From Acidovorax sp. 107 (GTDB lineage Bacteria; Pseudomonadota; Gammaproteobacteria; Burkholderiales; Burkholderiaceae_C): DNA of 64,000 nucleotides. Every line of letters begins with the position of its first letter. Within the stretch, counting starts at the first letter, position 1. Shown one piece after another: positions 1 through 8,816 of the stretch. The position numbers and the translations under genes were made by a program. The stretch lies in contig NZ_QBTZ01000001.1 of assembly GCF_003058055.1 (NCBI RefSeq), forward strand, positions 4,851,001 to 4,915,000, read 5' to 3'. The notes beneath the pieces were generated by a model. That model was given only the letters and a program-made list of their open reading frames with translations. It did no database searches and had not been told where the DNA came from.

Positions 1-674
1 CGGGCGGGCTGATCGAGGTGCAGCTGGCCAATGGCGGCACGCTCAAGGCCAAGACGGTGATCCTGTCCACCGGCGCGCGCTGGCGCAACGTCAACGTGCC
101 CGGCGAAGCCGAGTACAAGAACAAGGGCGTGGCCTACTGCCCGCACTGTGACGGCCCGCTGTTCAAAGGCAAGCGCACGGCGGTGATTGGCGGCGGCAAC
201 TCGGGTGTCGAGGCCGCCATCGACCTCGCAGGTATCGTGGCGCACGTCACGTTGGTGGAATTTGCCGACCAGCTCAAGGCTGACGCCGTGCTGGTCAGGA
301 AGCTCCAAAGCCTGCCCAACGTGACCATCCACACCAACGCGCAGACCACCGAGATCACGGGTGCCGACGGCAAGGTCAATGGCCTCAAATTCAAGGACCG
401 CGCGACGGGCGAAGAGCAGCTGGTGCCGCTGGAAGGTGTGTTTGTGCAGATCGGCCTGGTGCCCAACACCGACTGGCTCAAGGGCACGGTGGCCTTGAGC
501 AAGTTTGGCGAGATCGAGATCGATGCCAAGGGGCACACCAACGTACCCGGTGTGTTTGCCGCGGGCGACTGCACCACGGTGCCCTACAAGCAGATCGTGA
601 TTGCTGCAGGCGCTGGCTCCACGGCCGCGCTGAGCGCGTTCGATCACCTGATACGCACCAGTGTGCCAGCGTGA
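1..674 (+). CDS. ahpF: Alkyl hydroperoxide reductase subunit F, C-terminal part (5' end outside window)
   Basis: AhpF is the FAD-dependent NADH:peroxiredoxin reductase that passes electrons to AhpC for peroxide removal in the cytoplasm. The reading frame is already open at base 3, and about 223 residues are visible of a protein usually near 520. The redox motif [13 protein letters not shown] is followed by the NAD-binding glycine motif [17 protein letters not shown]. Near the end is the FAD motif [21 protein letters not shown]. This order matches the C-terminal thioredoxin-reductase-like half of AhpF. The N-terminal double-thioredoxin domain and ahpC should lie to the left of the window. A strong hairpin with a T-run follows the stop codon. 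Thioredoxin reductase itself is a less likely alternative, because the motif text fits AhpF better. Confidence 0.93.
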   Translation, partial: GGLIEVQLANGGTLKAKTVILSTGARWRNVNVPGEAEYKNKGVAYCPHCDGPLFKGKRTAVIGGGNSGVEAAIDLAGIVAHVTLVEFADQLKADAVLVRKLQSLPNVTIHTNAQTTEITGADGKVNGLKFKDRATGEEQLVPLEGVFVQIGLVPNTDWLKGTVALSKFGEIEIDAKGHTNVPGVFAAGDCTTVPYKQIVIAAGAGSTAALSAFDHLIRTSVPA

Positions 675-685
675 TTTTTAGAGAA

Positions 686-732
686 AATGGGCTGGTAGTG
701 CTTATCCAATAAACCTATCAAGCTATCAAATT
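686..732. repeat. Degenerate copy of dispersed intergenic repeat
   Basis: The segment GGCTGGTAGTGCTTATCC followed by AGCTATCAAATT resembles the other small repeats listed at 12092, 17149, 29787, 35341 and 38149. It shares GCTATCAAATT with the segment inside hisZ at 63246-63256. It lies just before the ahpF terminator. Confidence 0.45.
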
Positions 733-737
733 AGAAG

Positions 738-776
738 CGGCGGAGCTGTGAAGAGCAGCCCCGCCGTTTTCTTTTT
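738..776 (+). terminator. Rho-independent terminator between convergent ahpF and porin
   Basis: Arms CGGCGGAGCTG (738-748) and CAGCCCCGCCG (756-766) pair with one mismatch around a 7-base loop. TTTTCTTTTT follows directly. It sits after ahpF and can also stop readthrough from the facing porin gene. Confidence 0.85.
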
Positions 777-804
777 GCCCTGAATGCCCGCGTGTGAATC
801 CGGG

Positions 805-1866
805 TCAGAAGGTGTGCAGCACGCCGGTGGTGATGCCGGTGGCGCGGTCCTTGTTGGCGGTGCCCTGGAAGCCGTCGCGCCACTGGGTGCGGTCCAGCTC
901 TGCATACAGTTTGGTGCGGCGTGAAAGCTTGTACTCGGCAAACAGAAGGGCCCGGGTGTAGCCGTCTTCCTGCTTGCCGGTTCGCTGGCGGTCCAGGCGG
1001 TACACGGCGACGGTGATGTCCAGCAGGCCCGTGGCAGACCACGTCGCACCCGCTGACTGCACCCGCTGCTCCGTGCGTGCCGTGGTGGATGTGTCGGCTT
1101 CGCTGCGCGCGGTGTTGGCGGCCAGGCGCACGCTGCCCAGCTGGTAGGCGGCGCCCAGTGTGAAGGCCTGCAGTGCCAGGTTGTCTGCCGTTTTGAAACG
1201 CTGGACGGCGCCCGAAGCGGTCCAGGCCCCTGTGGCATAGGTCAAGCCCGCACCTGCCGAGGACTGGGCCGAGGTGCTCCCGGCGTTTTCTCCGAAGCTG
1301 TACATGGCGCGCGCGGTGACGGGACCGAACCGGCCCGTGTATTTGAGGGCGTTGTCCAGCCGGTAAGAGCCGCTGGAAGAGCCTGCCGTGCCATATTCAA
1401 TGCCCAGGCCATGGCTGCTCAAGGCCGCCGTGGCGATGTTGGGGTTGAACGACGCGAAGCGCATGCCGGCTGCGTCAACGGGGCTCACGGCGTCGGCCAG
1501 CAAATTGGTCTGCCGGCCCACCGTCACCTGGCCCCAGGCGCTGCCCAGGCCGACGATGGCGGCGCGGTCAAAAAACTTGGTGCTGGCGGTACTGCCGCTG
1601 TCGATGTTCAGGCCGGTTTCGAAGTTGAAGAGCGCGTAGAGGCCGTCCCCCAGTTCCTCCCGGCCCCGCAAGCCGAAGCGGCTGGTGCTGTTGACGCCGG
1701 TGGCCAGGGTGGTCGCAGAGGCGGCGCTGGGCGCGTTGGCGGCGGTCATGCCGGTGGTGTGGCGCACGCCGGCATCGGCTATGCCGTACAGGGTGGTGCT
1801 GCTCTGCGCCAGGGTGAGTGCGGGCGTGGCCAGTGCGGCCAGCCATGCCAGATGTTGGGGTTTCAT
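805..1866 (-). CDS. Gram-negative porin (OmpC-like, trimeric general porin)
   Basis: This is an outer membrane beta-barrel that lets small solutes diffuse into the periplasm. It is 353 residues long. A signal peptide ends near ALTLAQ, followed by SSTTLYGIADAGVRHTTG, the typical first strand of betaproteobacterial porins. The last residue is Phe (TTGVLHTF), as required for BAM-dependent insertion. The start at 1866 is chosen because AAGGAGACCT lies directly upstream and it gives a clean signal peptide; the frame stays open 15 codons further up. It is the last gene of a minus-strand group with a ModA-like and a Bug binding protein, so it may supply the outer membrane entry route for their ligand. 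The substrate cannot be read from the sequence. Confidence 0.88.
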   Translation of the reverse strand: MKPQHLAWLAALATPALTLAQSSTTLYGIADAGVRHTTGMTAANAPSAASATTLATGVNSTSRFGLRGREELGDGLYALFNFETGLNIDSGSTASTKFFDRAAIVGLGSAWGQVTVGRQTNLLADAVSPVDAAGMRFASFNPNIATAALSSHGLGIEYGTAGSSSGSYRLDNALKYTGRFGPVTARAMYSFGENAGSTSAQSSAGAGLTYATGAWTASGAVQRFKTADNLALQAFTLGAAYQLGSVRLAANTARSEADTSTTARTEQRVQSAGATWSATGLLDITVAVYRLDRQRTGKQEDGYTRALLFAEYKLSRRTKLYAELDRTQWRDGFQGTANKDRATGITTGVLHTF

Positions 1867-1890
1867 AGGTCTCCTTGTCGTTGTTGTGGC

Positions 1891-1928
1891 GCGCACAGCG
1901 GTGCGCCGCACGGAGTGCCCGCGTGCGG
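1891..1928 (-). promoter_or_regulatory. Two adjacent hairpins in the leader of the porin gene
   Basis: GCGCAC (1891-1896) pairs with GTGCGC (1901-1906), and CCGCACG (1906-1912) pairs with CGTGCGG (1922-1928). Both lie between the ModA-like stop and the porin ribosome-binding site. No T-run follows them on the minus strand, so they look like mRNA processing or stability structures rather than a terminator. This is inference from sequence symmetry only. Confidence 0.4.
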
Positions 1929-2015
1929 TGGGGTGGGTTGCTTTTTTTTGGAAGGTGGCGCCGCAGTGGACGCCTGGCGCGGCGCCAGGATGGCTGCCGC
2001 GCTATCGACTGAGCG

Positions 2016-2855
2016 TCAGCGGGCGGCCGCAGGCTCCATGCCGGTGCTGCGCACGATGGGTGCTGCCGCCGGTGCCGCCAGGAAGCGGATCAGATGCCGC
2101 GCCGCGTCGGGGTTCTCTGCCCCTGCGGCCACGCCAGCCGAGAAGAAAACGCGCTGCTGGACTTCATCCGGCAGCGGTCCGACGAACTCCAGCTCTTTGA
2201 AAGGCAGCAGCTCGCTGACCTGCTGGAAACCGATCTCGGCGTCGCCACGCAACACCACCGCGCCCACGCGCTCGCTGAAGATCTTGGTGGCCTTGCCCTT
2301 GATCTGCTCGGCCACGCCCAGGCGCGGGAACAGTTCGTCCGAGAGGTAGGTTCCGCTGGCGCTGGCGGAATAGGCGATCGATCTGGCATTCAGCAAGGTG
2401 TGTTTGAGTGCCTCCACCGTGCTGATGTCGGGCTTGGGCGTGCCCTTGCGCACGCTCATGCCGATCATGGAGCGGGCCAGGTCCACGCGGCTGCCTGGCT
2501 GCACCTTGCCCTGCGCCACCAAAGCCTCCAGTCCTGAATCGGCCAGGATGACGATGTCGAACTGCTCGCCGCGGGCGAAGCGGCTGGGGATGGAGTCGGG
2601 TGCCTTGCCCATCGACGCGCCCCGCGCGGTGACCACCTTGTGGCCGGTGGCCTGTTCGTACAGGGGAATCAGCTGGTCATAGGCGGCGGAAAAACCGCCC
2701 GAGGTGACGACGCGGATTTCTGCCGCCTGCGCGCCGGAGGGCGCTGCCGCGCCCAGCGCCAGGCCCAGGCTCAACGCCGCGCCGAGCAGGGCGCTCAGCG
2801 CCCGGCGGCGGGGCATTCCGGGGGGGCTCACAGTGGCTGGCTTGAAGGGTTGCAT
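2016..2855 (-). CDS. Periplasmic ModA-like substrate-binding protein
   Basis: This is a 279-residue exported binding protein of the extracellular-solute-binding family that includes ModA (molybdate) and related oxyanion or organic-anion binders. It has a Tat-like or Sec signal with MPRRRALSALLGAALSLGLALG, cleaved near AQAAEIRVV. The mature start EIRVVTSGGFSAAYDQL and the segment FDIVILADSGLEALV are typical of the fold. The start at 2855 has AGGAGAC upstream. No ModB or ModC genes are nearby; the neighbours are a Bug protein 44 bases upstream and a porin downstream. True molybdate transport is therefore unlikely, and the ligand is unknown. It could instead act as a ligand sensor or use distant permeases. 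Confidence 0.75.
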   Translation of the reverse strand: MQPFKPATVSPPGMPRRRALSALLGAALSLGLALGAAAPSGAQAAEIRVVTSGGFSAAYDQLIPLYEQATGHKVVTARGASMGKAPDSIPSRFARGEQFDIVILADSGLEALVAQGKVQPGSRVDLARSMIGMSVRKGTPKPDISTVEALKHTLLNARSIAYSASASGTYLSDELFPRLGVAEQIKGKATKIFSERVGAVVLRGDAEIGFQQVSELLPFKELEFVGPLPDEVQQRVFFSAGVAAGAENPDAARHLIRFLAAPAAAPIVRSTGMEPAAAR

Positions 2856-2899
2856 GTCATGTCTCCTGGTTGTTGTAGTTGGGGTTGCGGGCTGCTTTG

Positions 2900-3874
2900 T
2901 CAGTCGGCGGTTATCTTGCGCTCGTGGATGATGCGGCCCCACTTGCTGTATTCGGAGGCAATGAATTTGCCCAGCTCATCGCGGGTGCTGGGCGATGCGG
3001 TCTGGCCATGCTTGAGCAGGCTTTCGCGCACTTCGGGGGTGTTGAGCACCTTCACCAGTTCGGCATTCCAGCGGTCCAGCAAGGGTTTGGGCGTCTTGGC
3101 CGACGCCACGAAGGCGTACCAGTTCGTGGCGTTGAATCCAGGGAAGGTCTCTGCCACCGTGGGTACGTTGGGCAGGTAGGCGGGACGCGTCAGTCCGGTG
3201 GTGGCCAATGGAATGAGCTTGCCCGACTCGATGTGGGGCAGGGCGGTGGGGGGCGCTGCGTAGAACGCGGTCACACGACCTCCCAGTACATCCTGCAGCG
3301 CGGGGGCGCCGCCCTTGTAGGGCACGTGCACGGTATCGATCTTGGCGACGTCGTTGAGCAGTTCACCCGCCAGGTGCGCTGCCGAACCGGGGCCGGTGGA
3401 CGCAAAGTCGAACTTGCCCGGCTCGCGCTTGGCCTTGGCCACGAATTCTCCCAGGGTCTTGATGCCGGTGCTGGCGGGCACCACCAGCACGTTGGGGAAG
3501 CTCACGCCCATGGTGATGGGCGCCAGATCCTTGAGCGGGTCGTAGCGGACGCTCATGAAATGGGGGGCGATGCTGAGCGGGCCAATGGAGCCGAACAGCA
3601 GCACCGAGCCGTCCGACGGGCCCGTGGCGACCTGGGTGTGGGCCAGGTTGCCTCCCGCGCCGGGCTTGTTGTCCACCACCACGCTCTGGCCGATGTTCTC
3701 GCCCAGCTTCTTGGCGATCAACCGCGCCGCGATGTCTGCTGAACCGCCCGCAGCAAAGCCGACCACCAGGGTCACCGGCTTCTTGGGAGGAAAGTCCTGG
3801 GCTTGGGCGGCTGTGTGGACCAGGGGGAGGCATGTGGCCAGGGCGGCGGCCGCGATCAGTGAGCGTCGTTGCAT
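2900..3874 (-). CDS. Bug-family (TctC-like) tripartite tricarboxylate transporter binding protein
   Basis: This is a 324-residue periplasmic binding protein of the Bug family, which binds carboxylates such as citrate, glutamate or aromatic acids for TctAB permeases. The signal peptide MQRRSLIAAAALATCLPLVHTAAQAQ is followed by the family hallmark FPPKKPVTLVVGFAAGGSAD. Other family segments are VVDNKPGAGGNLA and VPYKGGAPALQDVLGG. The start at 3874 gives a clean signal; a start nine codons upstream would spoil it. No tctA or tctB is present in the window, so this is an orphan binding protein, a common state in Comamonadaceae and Bordetella. It is first in a minus-strand group and diverges from a LysR gene that probably regulates it. 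Confidence 0.9.
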   Translation of the reverse strand: MQRRSLIAAAALATCLPLVHTAAQAQDFPPKKPVTLVVGFAAGGSADIAARLIAKKLGENIGQSVVVDNKPGAGGNLAHTQVATGPSDGSVLLFGSIGPLSIAPHFMSVRYDPLKDLAPITMGVSFPNVLVVPASTGIKTLGEFVAKAKREPGKFDFASTGPGSAAHLAGELLNDVAKIDTVHVPYKGGAPALQDVLGGRVTAFYAAPPTALPHIESGKLIPLATTGLTRPAYLPNVPTVAETFPGFNATNWYAFVASAKTPKPLLDRWNAELVKVLNTPEVRESLLKHGQTASPSTRDELGKFIASEYSKWGRIIHERKITAD

Positions 3875-3951
3875 GGTGGATTCCAGAAGTGGCCGATGCA
3901 CGGTCGGCCTTGCGAAAGGAAGCCAGTCTAGGTAGCGGGCAATAATCTGTG

Positions 3952-3961
3952 AATTGCAATT
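3952..3961. promoter_or_regulatory. Palindrome in the LysR/Bug divergent promoter region
   Basis: AATTGCAATT is a perfect 10-base palindrome in the 104-base gap between the Bug gene (minus) and the LysR gene (plus). Its position 18 bases before the LysR start fits an autoregulatory operator, but no binding consensus is known for this regulator. Confidence 0.4.
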
Positions 3962-3978
3962 TATGACAGGACTATTGC

Positions 3979-4878
3979 ATGCTGCGCATCAAATTCGATC
4001 TGGGTGAACTGCAGGCATTCGTGGTCACTGCAGAGAAAGCGAGCTTTCGCCTGGCGGCCGAAGCCCTGTGCCTGTCGCCGCCGGCCCTCAGCCGCAGGGT
4101 CGAGCGGTTGGAGGCGGCTTTGGGGGTGCGGTTGCTGGAGCGCACGACCCGCAGTGTGGAACTGACTGCCGTAGGGCAGGAGTTTTTGCATGAGGCGCGC
4201 GCGGCCCTGGTGGGTCTGGATGAAGCGGTGCAGCGCGTGAATGACCAGGTGCATCTTCGCCGTGGTCGGGTGGCGATCGCCTGCATTCCATCCGTGGCAA
4301 GCCATTTGCTGCCGCGCGTTCTGCGGGCCTTCGCGGTGGCGCAGCCGGAGGTGCAGGTGCACGTCATCGACGAAAGCGCCAGCCAGGTCCTCGATGCAGT
4401 GCTGCGGGGGGACGCCGATTTCGGGCTGAGTTTTACCGGCAGCCAGGAGTCGGCACTGCGTTTCGAGGCATTGATGCGCGAGCGCTACGTCCTGGCCATG
4501 CAACGCGGGCACCGCTGGGCCGGGCGCAAGGAGGTGGCGTGGGCTGAGCTGGCGGGGCAGCGCCTGGTGTCCGTCTCGCGCGACAGCAGCAACCGGCTGC
4601 TTCTGGACCAGGCCACGGCCGATCTGCCGGAGCAGCCCGTGGCGTGGTACGAGTGCAACCATGTTGCCGGTGCGCTGGCCCTGGTGGAGGCCGGGTTGGG
4701 CCTGGCCGTGCTGCCGCAACTGGCGCTGCCGGCTGAGCACCCCGAGGTTTGCGGCGTGCCGCTGATAGAGCCCGACCTCTGGCGCACCTTGGGGTTGCTG
4801 CAGCGGCGCGAACGTGTGCTAGGTCCCGCCGCAGAGGCCTTGCGCCAGCGCCTGATGCAGTTGCGTGTGGGGGTGTGA
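3979..4878 (+). CDS. LysR-family transcriptional regulator
   Basis: This is a 299-residue LysR-type regulator. The N-terminal winged helix-turn-helix includes FDLGELQAFVVTAEKASF and ALSRRVERLEAALGVRLLER. It is followed by a periplasmic-binding-protein-like effector domain from about residue 90. It is transcribed away from the Bug/ModA-like/porin group across a short shared promoter region holding a 10-base palindrome. By the usual LysR rule it should control that group in response to a small-molecule ligand. The ligand is not evident. It ends 41 bases before the convergent ppsR gene, with no clear terminator between them. Confidence 0.9.
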   Translation: MLRIKFDLGELQAFVVTAEKASFRLAAEALCLSPPALSRRVERLEAALGVRLLERTTRSVELTAVGQEFLHEARAALVGLDEAVQRVNDQVHLRRGRVAIACIPSVASHLLPRVLRAFAVAQPEVQVHVIDESASQVLDAVLRGDADFGLSFTGSQESALRFEALMRERYVLAMQRGHRWAGRKEVAWAELAGQRLVSVSRDSSNRLLLDQATADLPEQPVAWYECNHVAGALALVEAGLGLAVLPQLALPAEHPEVCGVPLIEPDLWRTLGLLQRRERVLGPAAEALRQRLMQLRVGV

Positions 4879-4919
4879 GGGGGCGCGAAGGTGGAGGGCC
4901 CGCGCGCGGCCGCATCACC

Positions 4920-5741
4920 TCAATACACCAGCCGGTCTGGCTGCACCTCTTGCAGGATGGTGGTGGCAATCTCTTCGATGGACTTGGTGGTGGTGGATAG
5001 CCACCGAATGCCTGCGCGGCGCATCATGGCCTCGGCCTCGGCAACCTCGGCCCGGCAGTTTTCGATGCTGGCGTATTTGGAGTTGGGGCGGCGCTCGGCG
5101 CGGATCTCGGCCAGGCGGTCGGGACTGATGGTCAGGCCGAAGATCTTGCTGCGAAACGGCACCAGTGCGGGGGGGAGCTGGCGGCGCTCGAAGTCTTCGG
5201 GGATCAGCGGGTAATTGGCCGCTTTCAGGCCGCACTGCATGGCCAGGTACAGGCTGGTAGGGGTCTTGCCGCTGCGGCTCACGCCCACCAGGATTACATC
5301 GGCACCGGCCAGGTCGCGGTTGCTCTGGCCGTCGTCATGCGCCAGGCTGAAATTGATGGCCTCGATGCGGTCCGTGTATTCCTTGCTGCGGCTCACGTCG
5401 CTGAAGCGGCCGATGCGGTGGTTGGACTTGATGCCCAGCTCCTGCTCCAGGGGGTGCACAAAGGTGCCAAACATGTCCAGCAGCATGCCCTTGCAGCCGT
5501 CCTGGATCACTTTGAGCACCTCCATGTTGACCAGGGTGGTGAAGACGATGGGTTTTTTGCCCTCGACCTCACCGGTGTGGTTGATCTGCCGCACCGCCTG
5601 GTGCGCCTTGTCCACCGTGTCGATGAAGGGCAGGCGCACATGGCGCGGCTTCATCTCAAACTGGGCCAAGATGGCATTGCCAAAGGTTTCGGCGGTGATG
5701 CCGGTGCCGTCGGAGACAAAAAATACAGTGCGCGAGTGCAT
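4920..5741 (-). CDS. ppsR: PEP synthase regulatory protein (bifunctional kinase/pyrophosphorylase)
   Basis: PpsR inactivates PEP synthase by ADP-dependent phosphorylation of a Thr next to the catalytic His, and reactivates it by phosphorolysis. The protein is 273 residues, the usual size for the DUF299 family. The start [19 protein letters not shown] is a family signature, and the P-loop-like nucleotide site [15 protein letters not shown] lies in the middle. The start at 5741 is taken from this family N-terminus; the frame stays open upstream without family similarity. It diverges from ppsA, its known target, with 263 bases between the starts. This arrangement strongly supports the assignment. 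Confidence 0.95.
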   Translation of the reverse strand: MHSRTVFFVSDGTGITAETFGNAILAQFEMKPRHVRLPFIDTVDKAHQAVRQINHTGEVEGKKPIVFTTLVNMEVLKVIQDGCKGMLLDMFGTFVHPLEQELGIKSNHRIGRFSDVSRSKEYTDRIEAINFSLAHDDGQSNRDLAGADVILVGVSRSGKTPTSLYLAMQCGLKAANYPLIPEDFERRQLPPALVPFRSKIFGLTISPDRLAEIRAERRPNSKYASIENCRAEVAEAEAMMRRAGIRWLSTTTKSIEEIATTILQEVQPDRLVY

Positions 5742-6004
5742 GGAGCCCCTTTTTTTGATGCGGCTTGCGCCAGCGGGGTGGGCACCACAAAGAAGTGGAG
5801 ATTCCCCGTTTTGCGTCAGTCGCGTGAAAGCGTCAGCCCGTTGCCAGATGCGCGGGCCTACAATTGTCACAATTATCCAATTCTCACCATGCACCGCGTC
5901 GGCCTACAACCACAACGACAAAGCTACAGCCTGTGCATGGCCGCCTGCCTGATGCCCGCCGGGGCCAGGCACGCAGACCCAGTTTCAACTTCTGGAGCTT
6001 TCCC
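5742..6004. promoter_or_regulatory. Divergent ppsR/ppsA control region
   Basis: This 263-base non-coding gap holds promoters for both directions. On the plus strand TACAAT at 5859-5864 is a plausible -10 element for ppsA; it overlaps the 8-base palindrome ACAATTGT (5860-5867), which could be an operator. The ppsA leader would be about 135 bases. I see no clear -35 at standard spacing. Confidence 0.4.
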
Positions 6005-8395
6005 ATGTCTGCACTTTTCAGCCCGACCGCCCTGGTCGTACCGTTTGAAAACCTGAGAATGACCGATGTCGAGGCCGTTGGCGGTAAAAACGCCAGCCTC
6101 GGCGAGATGATCTCCCAGCTGCCGCAAGGCGTGCGCGTGCCCACGGGGTTCGCCACCACCGCCCACGCGTTCCGTGAATTTCTGGCCTACGACGGCCTGG
6201 CCGACCGCATCAGCGCCAAGCTCAAGAGCCTGGACACCGAAGACGTGCGCGCCCTCGCGCAGGTCGGCGCGGAAATCCGCGCCATGGTCGAGGCCCAGCC
6301 CTTCCCGGCGGATCTGCAAAAGGCCATTGCCGACGAATTTGCCAAGCTGAGCGCTGGCAACCCCGCTGCCTCGTTTGCCGTGCGTTCGTCCGCCACGGCC
6401 GAGGACTTGCCCGACGCATCGTTTGCCGGCCAGCAGGAAACCTTCCTGAACGTGGTGGGCATCGACGAAGTCATGCACAAGATGAAGGAAGTGTTTGCGT
6501 CGCTGTACAACGACCGCGCCATCTCTTACCGCGTGCACAAGGGCTTCGAGCACGACGTGGTGGCCCTCTCGGCTGGTGTGCAGCGCATGGTGCGCTCCGA
6601 CCTGGGCGCCGCAGGCGTGATGTTCACCATCGACACCGAATCCGGCTTTGAAGACGTGGTGTTCATCACCAGCAGCTACGGCCTCGGCGAGACGGTGGTG
6701 CAGGGCGCCGTGAACCCCGACGAGTTCTACGTGCACAAGCCCATGCTGCAGGCGGGCAAGAAGGCGCTGATCCGCCGCAACCTGGGCAGCAAGCTGATCC
6801 AGATGGTGTTCTCCACGCCTGAGGAAAAGGCCGCCAGCGGCAAGCTGGTCAAGACCATTGATGTGCCCACCGAGCAGCGCAACCGCTACTCGCTGACCGA
6901 CGCCGATGTGGAGCAACTGGCCCGCTACGCGCTGGTGATCGAGCAGCACTATGGCCGCCCCATGGACATTGAGTGGGGCAAGGACGGCACCGACGGCCAG
7001 CTCTACATCCTGCAAGCCCGCCCAGAGACGGTGAAGAGCCAGGCCAAGGGCCAGGCCGAGCTGCGCTACAAGCTCAAGGGCCACGGCACCGTGCTGGCCG
7101 AGGGCCGCGCGATTGGCCAGAAGATCGGTACCGGCCCCGTGCGCCTGGTGCACAACGTCAGCGAGATGGACAAGGTCCAGCCGGGCGATGTGCTGGTCAC
7201 CGACATGACCGACCCCAACTGGGAGCCCGTGATGAAGCGCGCCAGCGCCATCGTTACCAACCGGGGCGGCCGCACCTGCCACGCCGCCATCATTGCGCGT
7301 GAACTGGGCATTCCGGCCGTGGTGGGCTGCGGCGACGCGACTGAGCGGCTGAAGGACGGCACGCTGGTCACGGTGAGCTGCTCCGAGGGCGACACGGGCA
7401 AGATCTATGACGGTCTGCTCGAAACCGAAGTCACCGAAGTGCAGCGCGGCGCGATGCCCCCCATCAAGACCAAGATCATGATGAACGTGGGCAACCCCCA
7501 GCTGGCGTTTGATTTTGCCCAGCTGCCCAACGGAGGCGTTGGCCTGGCGCGGCTTGAGTTCATCATCAACAACAACATTGGTGTGCACCCCAAGGCCATC
7601 CTGGACTACCCCCAGATCGATGCCGACCTGAAGAAGGCCGTGGAATCGGTGGCGCGCGGCCACGCGTCACCCCGTGCGTTCTATGTGGACAAGGTCGCTG
7701 AAGGTGTGGCCACCATCGCCGCCGCCTTCTGGCCCAAGCCCGTGATCGTGCGCCTGTCGGACTTCAAGTCCAACGAATACCGCAAGCTGATCGGCGGCAG
7801 CCGCTACGAGCCCGAGGAAGAAAACCCGATGCTGGGCTTCCGTGGCGCGGCCCGCTACATCAGCGAAGACTTCGGCGAAGCCTTTGCGATGGAATGCGAA
7901 GCGCTCAAGCGCGTGCGCAACGACATGGGCCTGACCAATGTGCAGGTGATGGTGCCGTTTGTGCGCACGCTGGGCCAAGCCGAGCGCGTGACCAAGCTGC
8001 TCGCATCGCATGGCCTGCAGCGTGGCAAGGACGACCTCAAGGTCATCATGATGTGCGAGGTGCCCAGCAACGCCATCCTGGCCGAGCGCTTCCTGGAGTT
8101 CTTCGACGGCTTCTCCATCGGCTCCAACGACCTGACCCAGCTCACGCTGGGCCTGGACCGCGACTCGGGCCTGGAGCTGCTGGCACAGGACTTTGACGAG
8201 CGCGACCCGGCCGTGGAGGCACTGATCCACCAGGCCATCAAGGCCTGCCTGGCCCAGGGCAAGTACATCGGTATCTGCGGCCAGGGCCCCAGCGACCACC
8301 CTGACTTTGCGCAGTGGCTGGCCAAGGAAGGCATCTCGTCGATCTCGCTCAACCCCGACAGCGTGATTGCCACCTGGCAGCAACTGGCAGGCTGA
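6005..8395 (+). CDS. ppsA: Phosphoenolpyruvate synthase
   Basis: PpsA converts pyruvate and ATP to PEP, AMP and phosphate, the entry step of gluconeogenesis from pyruvate, lactate or acetate-derived carbon. It is 796 residues, the normal length. The N-terminal ATP-grasp domain shows [11 protein letters not shown] and [20 protein letters not shown]. The central phosphohistidine domain has [15 protein letters not shown] with the catalytic His. The C-terminal PEP/pyruvate barrel has [12 protein letters not shown] and the signature [18 protein letters not shown]. The start at 6005 has GGAGCTTTCCC upstream and yields the family N-terminus; the 47 upstream codons do not look coding. It is divergent from its regulator ppsR. 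A sodium symporter of the acetate-permease superfamily follows, which fits growth on small organic acids. Confidence 0.97.
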   Translation: MSALFSPTALVVPFENLRMTDVEAVGGKNASLGEMISQLPQGVRVPTGFATTAHAFREFLAYDGLADRISAKLKSLDTEDVRALAQVGAEIRAMVEAQPFPADLQKAIADEFAKLSAGNPAASFAVRSSATAEDLPDASFAGQQETFLNVVGIDEVMHKMKEVFASLYNDRAISYRVHKGFEHDVVALSAGVQRMVRSDLGAAGVMFTIDTESGFEDVVFITSSYGLGETVVQGAVNPDEFYVHKPMLQAGKKALIRRNLGSKLIQMVFSTPEEKAASGKLVKTIDVPTEQRNRYSLTDADVEQLARYALVIEQHYGRPMDIEWGKDGTDGQLYILQARPETVKSQAKGQAELRYKLKGHGTVLAEGRAIGQKIGTGPVRLVHNVSEMDKVQPGDVLVTDMTDPNWEPVMKRASAIVTNRGGRTCHAAIIARELGIPAVVGCGDATERLKDGTLVTVSCSEGDTGKIYDGLLETEVTEVQRGAMPPIKTKIMMNVGNPQLAFDFAQLPNGGVGLARLEFIINNNIGVHPKAILDYPQIDADLKKAVESVARGHASPRAFYVDKVAEGVATIAAAFWPKPVIVRLSDFKSNEYRKLIGGSRYEPEEENPMLGFRGAARYISEDFGEAFAMECEALKRVRNDMGLTNVQVMVPFVRTLGQAERVTKLLASHGLQRGKDDLKVIMMCEVPSNAILAERFLEFFDGFSIGSNDLTQLTLGLDRDSGLELLAQDFDERDPAVEALIHQAIKACLAQGKYIGICGQGPSDHPDFAQWLAKEGISSISLNPDSVIATWQQLAG

Positions 8396-8471
8396 CGCAC
8401 CGACCGGGCTGCCCTGTGCACCATGTGCCCACTGCACCACCCGCCATCGCGTCCGTGATGCCGCGCCCGTG

Positions 8472-8816
8472 ATGCCGTTGCAGCAGCCCGCCAACCGCCC
8501 CGCCGACGCCGAGATGGCGGGGCCGTTTCCCCCCGATTTGCACGACGTGCGCCACCTGTGGCTCAAGGCAGGTTTGCTCCTGCTCTGGGCCCTGGTGTCG
8601 TTTGGCGCTACCTACTTCGCCCGCGACCTGCAGGTGCTGGTGGTGGGGGGCTGGCCCCTGGGCTACTGGATTGCGGCGCAGGGTGCGGTGCTGGTGTTCA
8701 TCGCCATCGTGGTCGCTTACGGCTGGGCCATGAACCACTTTGAGCGGCAGGACCAGCAGCAGCGCGAGGCGCTGGAGCTTTCCGCCCCTGCCGCAGAAGA
8801 CCGCGCCCATGGCTGA
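8472..8816 (+). CDS. Sodium:substrate symporter small subunit (DUF4212)
   Basis: This is a 114-residue inner membrane protein with two hydrophobic segments (AGLLLLWALVSFGATYFA, and the GYWIAAQGAVLVFIAIVV stretch). It matches the DUF4212 family, the small partner of VC_2705-type sodium:solute symporters. The start at 8472 is preferred because it begins shortly before the conserved DLHDVRHLWLKAGLLLLWALV region; an upstream start in the same frame would add 35 residues rich in Cys and Pro without family character. Its stop overlaps the start of the large subunit by 8 bases (ATGGCTGA), so translation is probably coupled. The two proteins are expected to act together. Confidence 0.85.
   Translation: MPLQQPANRPADAEMAGPFPPDLHDVRHLWLKAGLLLLWALVSFGATYFARDLQVLVVGGWPLGYWIAAQGAVLVFIAIVVAYGWAMNHFERQDQQQREALELSAPAAEDRAHG

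Noticed and set aside
2016..2855. Molybdate transport by the ModA-like protein
   Set aside because: No modB, modC or mod regulator is nearby, and the neighbours are carboxylate-type binding protein and porin genes.
5924..7663. 579-codon minus-strand frame opposite ppsA
   Set aside because: Antisense shadow of PEP synthase; rich in His, Gly, Val and Leu without domain features.
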